A stretch of DNA of 64,000 nt from Chitinophagaceae bacterium (lineage in GTDB: Bacteria; Bacteroidota; Bacteroidia; Chitinophagales; Chitinophagaceae): assembly GCA_024103425.1 (NCBI GenBank), contig JAGFIS010000039.1, positions 83,322 to 147,321 on the forward strand, in the 5' to 3' direction. Positions 1 through 9,483 of the stretch are shown in pieces. Numbering within the stretch: position 1 is the stretch's first letter; each line of letters begins with the position of its first letter. Position numbers and translations under genes: made by a program. The notes below the pieces were generated by a model. The model made no database searches. It was not told where the DNA came from and saw only the letters and a program-made list of their open reading frames with translations.

Positions 1-678
1 AGCTCTCTCTGTACTGAGTTCCCAGTTATCCTGGTATCTCCCTCTGATAGGAATGCTATCGGTATTGCCCTCAATTTGAACACTGATTTCTTCATTCAGA
101 TTCAACACGGCAGCCAGTTTGGCAAGCGCTTCCACACCAGCCGGATTAACCACTGCACTTCCGGAGGGAAAAAGCAGGTTTTCGGAAAGGCTCACATATA
201 CTTTTCCGTTTTTCTGGTAAACACTTAGGTCGGTAGAATTATACCCCTTCAGCGCTTCGGTCATTTTATCTTTCAGGCTTTCTGTGGCTGCTTTTTGTTG
301 TGACAGAACTCGTTCGAGTTGTGCCATTTTCTCTTCTGCTGCAGCCTTCTGTTGTTCAATCTGGCTTTCTAACTGTTGCAGACGCTGTCTTTGCTGAGCG
401 AGGTCCTCCATACTCTGGTTCAGTAGGTTTTGTTGCTCTGCTGTTTTCTGACCGAGCTGGGTGTTCTGGCTGCTCAGGTCTGCAATCTTTTTATTCTGAT
501 CTGCAATGTTCTTTTCCATAGTTGCAATCTGGTTCTGCAGGCTATATACTTTATTCTGTAACAGAGTGCTGTCTGTCTGTAATTGCGATACATGTTCCTG
601 CGACTGAATCAGGTAGCGTTTTGCAACACAACTGCTAAGTAAAATCATCCCTGTGGTTATCAGAAGAATTCGTTTCAT
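1..678 (-). CDS. OmpA-family peptidoglycan-associated lipoprotein, 3' end beyond the window
   Basis: The frame opens at the ATG at 676-678 and runs off the left edge, so only the first 226 codons are present. I see a lipoprotein signal peptide with lipobox LLSSC (Cys about residue 17), then a long Gln/Glu/Leu-rich heptad stretch (about residues 20-110) that reads as a coiled coil. The start of an OmpA/MotB C-terminal domain follows, with the sequences SENLLFPSGSA, IEGNTDS and WELSTERA, the last matching the peptidoglycan-binding helix of the family. Proteins of this design anchor the outer membrane to peptidoglycan. It lies 50 bp downstream of the glutaminyl cyclase gene on the same strand, so the two may be cotranscribed. 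The missing C-terminus prevents a finer family call. Confidence 0.85.
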   Translation of the reverse strand, partial: MKRILLITTGMILLSSCVAKRYLIQSQEHVSQLQTDSTLLQNKVYSLQNQIATMEKNIADQNKKIADLSSQNTQLGQKTAEQQNLLNQSMEDLAQQRQRLQQLESQIEQQKAAAEEKMAQLERVLSQQKAATESLKDKMTEALKGYNSTDLSVYQKNGKVYVSLSENLLFPSGSAVVNPAGVEALAKLAAVLNLNEEISVQIEGNTDSIPIRGRYQDNWELSTERA

Positions 679-728
679 GTGTTCGTTTATTTTCCGGTTT
701 TAAAGTAGACGCCGGATTTCGTAAATAT

Positions 729-1562
729 TTATTGTACTAATTCCATTTCAAACAGCTTCGGCCAGTCTTTGCCCGTAATGTAAACCTTTTTACCAGCACT
801 GTCGTAAGCAATTCCGTTTAAAACAGCGCTTTCACCTAGAAATGCTTCAGGTGCATACTGCTTCATCAGCCCTCTTAAATTCATGATTCCGGTGACATGG
901 CCATTGGCAGTATCAATTCTCAAGATGTCATCTGTCAGCCAACGGTTGGCATATAGCGCTCCGTCGATCAGTTCCAATTCGTTCAATCTGTCCACCGGGC
1001 CTTTGTTATCTCTGACAGAAATTATTTTGTTGATATTCATCTTGCTTCCGTTCTCGTCAGGAGTAACAAAATAAATATTAGATGTACCATCGCTGATAAT
1101 CAGCTCTTTGCCGTTATTAGTGGCTCCCCATCCCTCGTGATTCCAGTTATATGTGCGGATGGGCTTAGTGATATCGTTTAAGGTGTATTCAAATATTTTT
1201 TTATTCTGCCACGTAAGCTGAAAAATCCTGTTGTTGAGAATCGTTATTCCTTCGCCAAAGATGGTCGGGTCTTCAATCGTGTGACTTTTCAGCGGTTTTC
1301 CCGACTTAATATCTACCACCCTGAGTTTAGACTTCTTCAATTCGCCTGTTCCTTCGTAGAGTATCCCGTCAAAAAATTCCAAACCCTGCGTGAAAGAAGT
1401 GGGATCGTGAGGATAGATACCTGTTACTTTGAAGGGGATTGGAGTAGGAGCAGGTATGGTTTCTGTCTTTGGTATGGGCAGCGACGGGTCGTAGTCGTTT
1501 GAGGGGTCGCCATTGCATGAAAAGAGGAAAATAAGTAATATACTAATGGCTGCCGCTCTCAT
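729..1562 (-). CDS. glutaminyl-peptide cyclotransferase (plant/bacterial beta-propeller type), lipoprotein
   Basis: Predicted to convert N-terminal glutamine to pyroglutamate on exported proteins. The 277-residue protein starts with a lipoprotein signal (lipobox FSC, Cys16). It then shows the repeated motifs of the five-bladed propeller glutamine cyclotransferase family (Glu_cyclase_2): HDPTSFTQGLEF near residue 52, GEGIT, WGATNNGKELIISDGT, NELE, YANRW, LNGIAYD and ITGKDWPKLFE at the C-terminus. The length is usual for the family. Because of the lipid anchor it should act in the periplasm or at the outer membrane. Upstream is a 271-bp divergent spacer shared with the M43 protease gene. N-terminal pyroglutamate on secreted proteins is common in Bacteroidota, which fits a secretome-processing role; that last step is inference. 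Confidence 0.88.
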   Translation of the reverse strand: MRAAAISILLIFLFSCNGDPSNDYDPSLPIPKTETIPAPTPIPFKVTGIYPHDPTSFTQGLEFFDGILYEGTGELKKSKLRVVDIKSGKPLKSHTIEDPTIFGEGITILNNRIFQLTWQNKKIFEYTLNDITKPIRTYNWNHEGWGATNNGKELIISDGTSNIYFVTPDENGSKMNINKIISVRDNKGPVDRLNELELIDGALYANRWLTDDILRIDTANGHVTGIMNLRGLMKQYAPEAFLGESAVLNGIAYDSAGKKVYITGKDWPKLFEMELVQ

Positions 1563-1833
1563 TCTTTTTTGGTGTCAAAAATAATCAATCCCCTATGAAT
1601 ATTCAGACTGAAAGCCTTGTATTTGAGGCTGTAGCTTGCATTTTAGTAATATTTTTATTTTCTTTGTCTCCTGATCTGCAAAACCAATCTACGGTTTAAT
1701 ATCCTAAAAAAAATTTGTCGTCCAATTTTTTGTGTACCTTCACTCAAGATTCCCGTATCTTATTGATAATCAATTAATCAATCTCCTGTGATATTTTTTA
1801 ATCCGGACGATAGCCCGGGAACACGGGATTTGA

Positions 1834-3060
1834 ATGCGATTGATTTTTACACTATTTGCCATTTTACTGTGTGGAATTGCGGGTGCACAGCCTTTCGGTC
1901 AAAGCCAGAATAACTGGAATGGTATTTCAGGCGACAGGACGGGTCAGCACCAGAATACCCCTGCACACAAGAGGGATACCTTACCCGGTGAAGTGATTGT
2001 CGTGCCCGTTGTTGTTCATGTTTTATACAATACATCAGATCAAAATATTTCAGATCAGCGCATTATAGATCAGATTAATTCATTGAACCGCGATTACAGA
2101 AGGCGCAATGCCGATACTGTAAACACGCCGGCTGCTTTCAGAGACCGTGCAGCAGATGTACAGATAGTTTTTGCCCTGGCTCAGAGAGATCCACATGGAA
2201 ATAAAACAACAGGAATCATCCGGAAATATACCAAGACAAAGATGTTCATGCCCGATGATGAAATGAAGTTTTCTGCAAAAGGTGGGGATGATGCATGGGA
2301 TGCGACTAAGTATCTGAATATCTGGGTTTGTAACATTTTTGGCCGTTTACTGGGGTACACCCCCATGCCGGGCGGTGATCCAAAGACTGACGGAGTCGTG
2401 ATTCAGTATTCTGTGTTCGGACACGGCAATGGTCTTAGCGGTCCATTTAATTTGGGACGTACGCTGACACATGAAGTAGGCCACTGGCTGGGCCTCAAAC
2501 ATATCTGGGGAGATTCTGAATGTGGAGATGACGGGATAGATGATACTCCACGCCAGCAGTCAGCCAATACAGGGCATAATGTGTTTCCTAAAATATCTGC
2601 TTGTTCCGAGGATGCAAATGGTGATATGTTTATGAATTTCATGGACTTTTCTGATGATGCTGATATGAATATGTTTACCATCGGGCAGAAGAAAGCCATG
2701 CGTGCACAGTTTGCATTGGGTGGCGACAGAAATTCATTGCTTGTATCAGATGCCCTTAACATCAACGGTATAGAGGAAGCACTGCAGGATAAAGACTGGG
2801 AAGAGGTTGTCCGTCTATATCCGAATCCGACTGTGGATTACGTAATTGTTGAAGGCAGAAGCCTCAACGATATCAATGGTAAGTACCTGAAGCTTTACGA
2901 TATGCAGGGCAAACTGATTCTGAGTAAACGTATTCAGGACGAAAGAACCAGGATTGATATGAACGGGCTGCCGGGTGGATTATATATGCTCTCTCTTGAA
3001 GATATGGGTGAACGTAAGATGTTTAAGATTGTTAAGACTGCTTCGGGCTTTTCGCACTAA
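1834..3060 (+). CDS. secreted M43-family zinc metalloprotease with T9SS sorting domain
   Basis: A 408-residue pappalysin/cytophagalysin-type metalloprotease. The signal peptide is residues 1-18 (cleavage near GAQP). The zinc motif HEVGHWLGLKH lies at residues 213-223 with catalytic Glu214, followed by the family-typical CGDDGIDDTP and the Met-turn region around MFMNFMDF. The tail from about residue 325 (VVRLYPNPTVDYVIV, KLYDMQGK, LPGGLYMLSL) is a type A T9SS C-terminal domain, so the enzyme should be exported across the outer membrane. After the usual terminal MFKIVK there is an unusual extra tail, TASGFSH. The last 29 bases overlap the 3' end of the opposite-strand gene ending at 3032. A possible promoter (TTTG at 1714, TAccTTcA at 1735, spacing 17) is weak. 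Confidence 0.9.
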   Translation: MRLIFTLFAILLCGIAGAQPFGQSQNNWNGISGDRTGQHQNTPAHKRDTLPGEVIVVPVVVHVLYNTSDQNISDQRIIDQINSLNRDYRRRNADTVNTPAAFRDRAADVQIVFALAQRDPHGNKTTGIIRKYTKTKMFMPDDEMKFSAKGGDDAWDATKYLNIWVCNIFGRLLGYTPMPGGDPKTDGVVIQYSVFGHGNGLSGPFNLGRTLTHEVGHWLGLKHIWGDSECGDDGIDDTPRQQSANTGHNVFPKISACSEDANGDMFMNFMDFSDDADMNMFTIGQKKAMRAQFALGGDRNSLLVSDALNINGIEEALQDKDWEEVVRLYPNPTVDYVIVEGRSLNDINGKYLKLYDMQGKLILSKRIQDERTRIDMNGLPGGLYMLSLEDMGERKMFKIVKTASGFSH

Positions 3061-4612
3061 CCTTATCGAAACGTTTCTTTTCAATGTATTTCTTGCGGAT
3101 AATGCCTGCAACGGGTTTATTGTAGATTTTGCTTTCCAGCCATGAAATAATATCGAGATAGGCAAAGGCCCGCGTTTCAAACTTTCCCGATTCCATAGTT
3201 TTCAGTTCGTCAAGTAAGCGTACAAACTCGGGCTTAATTTCCCGTTTTGAAATGTGGAATGACCTGCGCAAAAATCCAAACATGGCTTCCTCAACCTTGG
3301 AGAGGTTTTCCATCTTGGCCATGAAGCGGTAAACTGATTTTATCAGGTACTCCATCAGCGAAAAGTTATCTAATTCGTAGTGAGCGATCAGGTGTAACAG
3401 TCGCGCATAACATTGCAAGTCGTTTCTCAGGTTAACTTTCCAGTTGATGATTTTATTGAGATAGTCTATTGCTTTACCGTAGTTACCGGCCCCGAAATAG
3501 AGGGAAGCTATTTTATAGTAGAAAACTAATGTGCGGTGCTTATCGAGGATGAGTTCGTACTTGTCTAACTGCTCTACTATTTCCGGAACTAATTTGATGC
3601 CTTCCTCAAAGCTGCCTTCGAGGAAGTGCTTGTTGATGCGTGCTGTATAGAGATAAACGAATGTCTGGATACGGGTATTTTCATCGCGGTTAGCTTCAGG
3701 TGCCAGGGCGAATTTTTCAAATTCTTCCAGCGATTTTTTAAATCCCTCAAAATTCCTCAGGTTGAAGTGTGCATTCAGAAGATTGTGCATTCCCTTCAAA
3801 TAGTTTTCTGTTTCAATACACAACATCTCAGGATATTCTGCGAATACTTCTGTCCATTTTTTGCAATACCGGTAATACATCAGAAAATCCTGCCTGATGT
3901 AAGCGTACCAGCAATGCGCCTGGAAATAGTAGAGTTTTTCGTAGAAGCCCTTAGGATGCCGCAGATCTGCCGTGAGGTTATCTTTGAAAAAGGAGGAAAT
4001 CTCTTTTTCAGCTTTGGCGTTGCTGGCTATTCCGTTTTTTATATACCATTCGTAAAGTTGGAGCACCAGACTGCTGAGCCGTGCTTGCCTGTTATAATGG
4101 CTGATTGCATCCTCTACTTCTGATGCAAGCACTGTAGCACGGTCTGTCGAGCTGCGGGTGATGTGCAGATATTCTATCCTTTTCTCTTCTTCCAGTACGG
4201 TAATCAGCAATGGAATTTGGTGAGTAGTTTTTGCCGCATCTTTTATCCTGTCGAGGATACGCAGGCTTTGGTGGAACAGGCCTTTTTCATAAAGCGTCCT
4301 GGCGAATTCCAATTGCTCGTAAAACTGAAATTCATTTGTTGTACTGTTCCTCAACAGCATGAGGCTGATGAGAATCTGGCGGTACAGATGAGCCTTCAGG
4401 TTGGGTAATTGTTGCTTCTTTATCGAGGGATTTTTTCCCAGGATGGCGTCTTCATCATAGCTGTTCTGTTTGTCAATGGCATCAAAAAGCGTAATAATCT
4501 TTAGATCCCCTTTTGAGGAATTCCGCTTGATATACAGCTTAAAGTTCCTCTTTTCCGACTTTTCGAGCGAGTGGATGAGTTGGAAGAGGGCGTCTGTCGA
4601 TTTGTTGGGCAT
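3032..4612 (-). CDS. conserved helical TPR-like protein of unknown function
   Basis: A 526-residue protein without signal peptide or membrane segment. It is almost entirely amphipathic helix with repeated Tyr/Leu/Phe spacing of the TPR kind, for example FARTLYEKGLFHQSLRILDRI near residue 110 and IASLYFGAGNYGKAIDYLNKII near residue 370. No catalytic motif is visible. The C-terminus is Lys/Ser-rich. I recognise the style of a conserved cytoplasmic Bacteroidota hypothetical protein but no named family. It is divergent from leuA across a 164-bp spacer and convergent with the M43 protease, overlapping its coding end by 29 bp. A scaffold or protein-interaction role is the most that can be inferred from the repeats. 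Confidence 0.75.
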   Translation of the reverse strand: MPNKSTDALFQLIHSLEKSEKRNFKLYIKRNSSKGDLKIITLFDAIDKQNSYDEDAILGKNPSIKKQQLPNLKAHLYRQILISLMLLRNSTTNEFQFYEQLEFARTLYEKGLFHQSLRILDRIKDAAKTTHQIPLLITVLEEEKRIEYLHITRSSTDRATVLASEVEDAISHYNRQARLSSLVLQLYEWYIKNGIASNAKAEKEISSFFKDNLTADLRHPKGFYEKLYYFQAHCWYAYIRQDFLMYYRYCKKWTEVFAEYPEMLCIETENYLKGMHNLLNAHFNLRNFEGFKKSLEEFEKFALAPEANRDENTRIQTFVYLYTARINKHFLEGSFEEGIKLVPEIVEQLDKYELILDKHRTLVFYYKIASLYFGAGNYGKAIDYLNKIINWKVNLRNDLQCYARLLHLIAHYELDNFSLMEYLIKSVYRFMAKMENLSKVEEAMFGFLRRSFHISKREIKPEFVRLLDELKTMESGKFETRAFAYLDIISWLESKIYNKPVAGIIRKKYIEKKRFDKVSAKSPKQS

Positions 4613-4696
4613 CGTAATTTAATTCGCTAAAATACCAGTGTTTTTGCGGGTTTCAGAGGATATTGAACGGTTTTAACAGTGTAATATCTGTCAAAT

Positions 4697-4780
4697 ATGA
4701 TTCCGTTTCCCGGAATGCTAAAATTAATTTCGAAGATAATTCAATCGACTCTTTATCCTTTAATAAAAATGAACGCATGA
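4697..4780 (+). CDS. candidate 27-codon leader ORF overlapping the leuA start
   Basis: A small ATG-initiated frame of 27 codons sits just before leuA. Its TGA overlaps the leuA ATG as ATGA (4777-4780), the classic arrangement for translational coupling. The peptide holds four Leu and five Ile, including the runs MLKLI and KII and the pair LI. A short inverted repeat lies inside it (ATTCCG at 4700-4705, CGGAAT at 4711-4716). It could be a leucine-sensing leader, but AT-rich DNA yields Leu/Ile/Lys codons by chance and I see no terminator hairpin with a T-run here. Treat it as a candidate only. Confidence 0.25.
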   Translation: MIPFPGMLKLISKIIQSTLYPLIKMNA

Positions 4781-5943
4781 AAAAGATTGTGATTTTTGAT
4801 ACGACCCTTCGTGATGGTGAGCAGGTCCCCGGTTGTAAACTGAATACAAAAGAGAAAGTTGAGCTCGCTTTACATCTCGAAAAACTGGGTGTAGATGTCA
4901 TTGAAGCCGGGTTCCCGATCTCCAGCCCGGGGGATTTTGCTTCGGTAGAAGAAATTTCAAAAGCCGTAAAGGAAGCAGTGATTTGCGGATTGTCCAGAGC
5001 CGTTAAAAAAGACATCGAGGTAGCTGCGCAAGCGCTGAAACATGCCAAAAGGCCGAGGATTCATACCGGTATCGGAACTTCGGATTACCATATCAAAGGG
5101 AAGTTCAATTCCACTCAGGAGGATATTTTAGAACGTGCCGTACAATGTGTGAAGTGGGCGCGCAATTTTACCGATAACGTAGAATTCTATGCCGAAGATG
5201 CCGGTCGTACCGATAATGAATACCTCGCCAGAGTGATAGAAAAAGTAATTGCCGCCGGTGCTACCACTGTGAATATACCCGATACCACAGGCTACTGCCT
5301 GCCACACCAATACGGAGAGAAGATTGCGTATCTGGTCAACAATGTTCCGAACATCGATAAGGCAGTCATTTCCTGCCATTGCCACAACGACCTCGGACTC
5401 GCTACTGCCAATTCTATTGCCGGAATCATCGCAGGGGCAGGCCAGATTGAATGTACCATCAACGGATTAGGAGAAAGAGCCGGAAATACATCTTTGGAGG
5501 AAGTGGTGATGATCATCAAACAACACAAACACCTTGGATTCACCACCGGAATTGACACCAAGATGCTCAACCCGCTGAGCAGAATTGTTTCAGACACCAT
5601 GCGCATGCCGGTTCAGCCGAATAAGGCGATTGTGGGCAGCAATGCTTTCTCACACTCATCAGGAATTCATCAGGATGGTTTCCTGAAAGATGCTCAGACC
5701 TACGAAATCATTAATCCGGTTGATGTGGGTGCAGACAGCTCCAAGATTATCCTCACAGCCCGAAGCGGACGCAGTGCATTAGCATACCGCTTCCAAAACC
5801 TTGGTTTCTCGTTTGACAGAAATGATGTTGACGTACTCTATGAAAGATTCCTGGCCGTTGCTGACAGTAAAAAAGAGGTTACCGATGATGACCTGAATGA
5901 GATGGCAAAAGTGTATTCTCAAAAAGAAAAAGTAATCGCATAA
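4777..5943 (+). CDS. leuA: 2-isopropylmalate synthase, short form
   Basis: Catalyses the first committed step of leucine synthesis, condensing 2-oxoisovalerate with acetyl-CoA. The start is set at the ATG at 4777 because the family N-terminus [19 protein letters not shown] begins there; the frame extends upstream to 4663 without family sequence. Seen motifs are DTTLRDGEQ (residues 8-16), SCHCHNDLG with metal ligands His201 and His203, [13 protein letters not shown], and SGIHQDG in the communication region. The protein has 388 residues and ends soon after the catalytic and accessory helices, so it lacks the C-terminal leucine-binding allosteric domain of longer LeuA enzymes. It is the first gene of leuACD-ABC-leuB, 18 bp before leuC. 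A homocitrate or citramalate synthase is excluded mainly by context. Confidence 0.93.
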   Translation: MKKIVIFDTTLRDGEQVPGCKLNTKEKVELALHLEKLGVDVIEAGFPISSPGDFASVEEISKAVKEAVICGLSRAVKKDIEVAAQALKHAKRPRIHTGIGTSDYHIKGKFNSTQEDILERAVQCVKWARNFTDNVEFYAEDAGRTDNEYLARVIEKVIAAGATTVNIPDTTGYCLPHQYGEKIAYLVNNVPNIDKAVISCHCHNDLGLATANSIAGIIAGAGQIECTINGLGERAGNTSLEEVVMIIKQHKHLGFTTGIDTKMLNPLSRIVSDTMRMPVQPNKAIVGSNAFSHSSGIHQDGFLKDAQTYEIINPVDVGADSSKIILTARSGRSALAYRFQNLGFSFDRNDVDVLYERFLAVADSKKEVTDDDLNEMAKVYSQKEKVIA

Positions 5944-5961
5944 TTAAATTGAAAGAACCCG

Positions 5962-7377
5962 ATGCCCAAGACTTTATTTGAAAAAATATGGGATAAACAC
6001 GTGGTCGAGAGTATTGAAGACGGCCCCGATGTTTTGTATATTGATAAACACTTCATCCACGAAGTAACCAGCCCGCAGGCTTTTGCAGAATTAGAAAAAA
6101 GAAGCCTGCCTGTTTTTCGTCCTGAGAGAACAATAGCAACTGCTGATCATAACGTACCAACGCTTCACCAGGAACTGCCCATCAAAGAGGCTTTATCGCG
6201 CAAACAGGTGGAAAAACTGACTGAGAACTGCGCAAAGTACGGAGTTGAATTATATGGATTGGGCCATCCCTTCCAGGGGATTGTTCACGTCATCGGTCCG
6301 GAATTAGGCATCACCCAGCCGGGAATGACCATCGTTTGCGGTGATAGCCATACCAGCACACATGGCGCATTCGGAACGATTGCCTTCGGCATTGGAACCA
6401 GTGAAGTAGGAATGGTTCTGGCCACCCAGTGCATCATGCAGAGCAGGCCCAAAGTGATGCGTATTAATGTGGAAGGTACTTTAAACCCGGGGGTAGTAAG
6501 TAAGGATATCATCCTGCATATCATCAGTAAGATTTCTGCAAGTGGTGCTACAGGCTACTTTGTAGAGTATGCCGGTTCAACCATTCGATCTCTTTCTATG
6601 GAGGCGCGCATGACTATCTGCAATATGAGTATTGAAATGGGAGCGCGCGGGGGAATGATTGCTCCTGATGAGACAACGTTTGCGTATATGCGTGGCAGGA
6701 AGTTCGCACCGCAGGGTGAGGAGTGGGATAAGAAGATGGAAGAATGGAAGCAATTGAAGACCGATGACGATGCTGTCTTTGACCGTGAGTTACACATCAA
6801 TGCTGCGGATATCGAACCCATGATTACCTACGGCACCAATCCCGGCCAAGGAATGGGCATCACTTCTACGGTACCCGATCCGGATAAACTGGAGGATGAG
6901 AGTGAGAGAAATGCCCTTAGAAAATCACTCAACTACATGGGATTCAAAGGTGGTGAGAAGTTACTGGGGATGCATGTACAGAATGTATTCATCGGCAGCT
7001 GCACTAACTCGCGTATTGAGGACTTCAGGATGATTGCTGCACTCATAAAAGGCAAAAAGAAAAGTCCGGATATCAATGTAATGATTGTGCCCGGTTCGCA
7101 GCAGGTAGCAGCGCAGATTATGAAAGAGGGGCTCGATAAAATATTTACGGAATCAGGATTCTTTATCCGCCAACCGGGCTGCAGTGCCTGTCTCGGTATG
7201 AATGAAGATAAAGTGCCGCCCGGCGAGTATTGTGTTTCTACCAGCAACAGAAACTTCGAAGGACGTCAGGGCCCGAATGCACGAACCATTCTTGCGAGCC
7301 CGTTGACAGCAGCCGCTACTGCACTTACAGGAAAAATTTCTGATGCAAGAGAATTAATGAAAACTGTTTCAGCTTAA
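5962..7377 (+). CDS. leuC: 3-isopropylmalate dehydratase large subunit
   Basis: Aconitase-family subunit that isomerises 2- to 3-isopropylmalate together with LeuD. The 471-residue length is normal. Family signatures are clear: [28 protein letters not shown], and the [4Fe-4S] ligands Cys347 (IGSCTNSR) plus Cys407 and Cys410 (PGCSACLG), followed by [13 protein letters not shown]. It lies 18 bp after leuA and 15 bp before leuD, clearly in one transcript. Nothing is truncated or missing. Confidence 0.97.
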   Translation: MPKTLFEKIWDKHVVESIEDGPDVLYIDKHFIHEVTSPQAFAELEKRSLPVFRPERTIATADHNVPTLHQELPIKEALSRKQVEKLTENCAKYGVELYGLGHPFQGIVHVIGPELGITQPGMTIVCGDSHTSTHGAFGTIAFGIGTSEVGMVLATQCIMQSRPKVMRINVEGTLNPGVVSKDIILHIISKISASGATGYFVEYAGSTIRSLSMEARMTICNMSIEMGARGGMIAPDETTFAYMRGRKFAPQGEEWDKKMEEWKQLKTDDDAVFDRELHINAADIEPMITYGTNPGQGMGITSTVPDPDKLEDESERNALRKSLNYMGFKGGEKLLGMHVQNVFIGSCTNSRIEDFRMIAALIKGKKKSPDINVMIVPGSQQVAAQIMKEGLDKIFTESGFFIRQPGCSACLGMNEDKVPPGEYCVSTSNRNFEGRQGPNARTILASPLTAAATALTGKISDARELMKTVSA

Positions 7378-7392
7378 AATCGAATTGAAGAA

Positions 7393-7983
7393 ATGAGTAA
7401 AGCCATATCAATTATAAAATCTACCGCTGTACCTCTGAATGTGGAGAATGTGGATACAGACCAGATCATCCCCGCACGTTTCCTGAAGGCAACTAACAGG
7501 GAAGGATTCGGAAAGAACCTCTTCCGCGACTGGAGGTATATTGATAACGACGAGAATAAACCTCATAAAGATTTTGTGCTGAACGATAGTACATGGTCGG
7601 GTAAAATTCTTTTGACAGGTAAAAACTTCGGCTGCGGCTCCTCGCGTGAACATGCGGCGTGGGCTATTAAAGATTACGGTTTTGATGTCGTTGTGAGTAG
7701 CTTTTTTGCAGATATCTTCAGAAACAATGCTTTGAACAACTTTCTTCTGCCTGTCGTAGTATCTGAAAAGTTTTTGAGCGAGTTGTTTGAGGCCGTGACT
7801 TCCAATCCGTCAACAGAGATTACGGTCGACCTGCCGGCACAGACAATCTCTTTGCCGGATGGCAGGAGTGAAAGCTTCCAGATCAGTGCCTACAAGAAGA
7901 CCTGCCTGTTGAATGGTTATGATGACATCAACTATCTGCTGAGCCAAAGAGAAAAAATTGAAGCATTCGAAAAGACCTTCTAA
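7393..7983 (+). CDS. leuD: 3-isopropylmalate dehydratase small subunit
   Basis: The swivel-domain partner of LeuC. The 196 residues show [33 protein letters not shown] sequence near the N-terminus, and the [17 protein letters not shown] substrate-specificity loop around residues 76-92. The C-terminal tail [21 protein letters not shown] is typical of the family. Spacing is 15 bp to leuC and 15 bp to the following ABC gene, so the three form one translational array. The full ligand-recognition region is intact, so an active LeuCD heterodimer is expected. Confidence 0.97.
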   Translation: MSKAISIIKSTAVPLNVENVDTDQIIPARFLKATNREGFGKNLFRDWRYIDNDENKPHKDFVLNDSTWSGKILLTGKNFGCGSSREHAAWAIKDYGFDVVVSSFFADIFRNNALNNFLLPVVVSEKFLSELFEAVTSNPSTEITVDLPAQTISLPDGRSESFQISAYKKTCLLNGYDDINYLLSQREKIEAFEKTF

Positions 7984-7998
7984 AAACCGGAACTGAAA

Positions 7999-9483
7999 AT
8001 GTTGTTAGAAATATCCGGACTGTCATATAAAGAATCAGGAGCCTATGTGCTGAAGGATATTTCTTTTGCTATCCGGAAAGGGGAGTGTTGGGTAATTACC
8101 GGTCCCTCGGGAAGCGGAAAATCGACTTTGCTTCGCTGCATTCAACATCACAAGACCTTTGATGGATATATCCGGTTTAATGATGGTGCAAAAGATCCGG
8201 TTGTAAAACTTATTACTCATCAGCACGGATTTAAGAATCTGTCAGGAATCAACAATTTCTATTACCAGCAGCGATTCAATGCAACCGAATCATCAGACTC
8301 AAAAACAGTTTCTGAAGACTTGATAGAAACCATGACCGATCCAGATGCTTTTAAGTATCTCCATATGCTTGAAATCGGTCACCTGGCAGATACTCCATTG
8401 CTCCACCTCAGTAATGGTGAACACAAGCGTTACCAACTGGCAAAAGCATTAGGTCAGAAAGCAGAATGGTTGCTTTTAGACAGTGCCTTCACAGGGCTGG
8501 ATACACATGCGAGAAAAATGTTAGAGAAGATCCTGTCGGAATTAATGCAGAAAGGAATTCATTTGATTCTGGTAGAAAGAGACTATCTGCCTGACTTTGT
8601 AACGCATGTCTGTGAACTCGATCGGGGAATTATGACAGGTGTGTTTACTCGGGAACAATTTTTAAATCAGAGGCGTAAGAAGCAATCTGTTGCAGAGACA
8701 ATTGATCTCTCTAAATTGTCTGTTACCGAAACAGTCAATTTTGAATATGCTGTGCGCATGAGGAATGTAACAGTGAAATATGACGACAGGATAATTCTTG
8801 AAAATATTTCATGGGATGTAAAGAGAGGAGAGAAGTGGTGCCTTACCGGTCCGAACGGATCGGGCAAGTCGACATTATTAAGCCTGATTACAGCAGACAA
8901 CCCTCAGGCTTTTGCGAATGAAATTTATCTGTTTGACAAAAGAAAGGGTAGTGGCGAGTCTATCTGGGAAATCAAAAAACTGATAGGGTTTGTTTCACCC
9001 GAGTTACATCAGTTTTTTGATAAATCCCAGTCATGTTTTAATGTGGTTGCATCCGGGTTGTTCGATACTATTGGTTTATTCCGCAAACTGACGGATGAGC
9101 AAAAAAAACTGACCGAAACGTGCTTGGAACTGTTTGGAATCAGCGCGTGGGCAACAAAATCGTTTGGGACGCTGTCGCATGGAATGCAGCGTTGGGGGCT
9201 GTTAGCCCGTGCAGTGGTCAAGAACCCGGCTTTGTTAATTCTCGATGAACCCTGCCAGGGCCTGGACGATGACTTTAGGGCTAAATCTATGGGATTCATA
9301 TCACAGGTGTGCAACAATGCTGATCGGACACTGATTTGTGTTACGCATCTGGATGATGAAATTCCTGCTGGATTGACAGGAAGAATGTTTTTAGAAAAAG
9401 GAAAAATAAAAGATATCATTCAATATGGAAAAGAAGATAACAGTCATTCCCGGAGATGGGATCGGACCGGAAGTTACGCGTGA
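7999..9483 (+). CDS. twin-domain ABC ATPase (ModF-like) with a degenerate first domain
   Basis: A 494-residue soluble protein of two ABC nucleotide-binding domains with no membrane segment. Domain 1 has Walker A GPSGSGKST (35-43) and signature LSNGE (138-142). Its Walker B ends DS (161-162) where DE is expected, and Glu193 replaces the switch His. Domain 2 is complete: GPNGSGKST (284-292), LSHGM (392-396), DE (416-417), His450. Overall organisation resembles E. coli ModF (PhrA), whose function is poorly known. It sits between leuD and leuB and its last 59 bases overlap leuB, so its translation is tied to the leucine operon. No permease gene is nearby; a regulatory or ribosome-associated role is as plausible as transport. 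Confidence 0.85.
   Translation: MLLEISGLSYKESGAYVLKDISFAIRKGECWVITGPSGSGKSTLLRCIQHHKTFDGYIRFNDGAKDPVVKLITHQHGFKNLSGINNFYYQQRFNATESSDSKTVSEDLIETMTDPDAFKYLHMLEIGHLADTPLLHLSNGEHKRYQLAKALGQKAEWLLLDSAFTGLDTHARKMLEKILSELMQKGIHLILVERDYLPDFVTHVCELDRGIMTGVFTREQFLNQRRKKQSVAETIDLSKLSVTETVNFEYAVRMRNVTVKYDDRIILENISWDVKRGEKWCLTGPNGSGKSTLLSLITADNPQAFANEIYLFDKRKGSGESIWEIKKLIGFVSPELHQFFDKSQSCFNVVASGLFDTIGLFRKLTDEQKKLTETCLELFGISAWATKSFGTLSHGMQRWGLLARAVVKNPALLILDEPCQGLDDDFRAKSMGFISQVCNNADRTLICVTHLDDEIPAGLTGRMFLEKGKIKDIIQYGKEDNSHSRRWDRTGSYA

Noticed and set aside
300..521. 73-codon plus-strand ORF within the first 700 bp
   Set aside because: It is antisense to the coiled-coil region of the OmpA-like lipoprotein, which has a clear start and domain structure.
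1815..1828. CCCG...CGGG hairpin before the M43 protease start
   Set aside because: Only a 4-bp stem with no T-run; probably chance.
4663..4776. N-terminal extension of leuA to the ATG at 4663
   Set aside because: The 38 extra residues are unlike any LeuA; the family start [16 protein letters not shown] begins at 4777.
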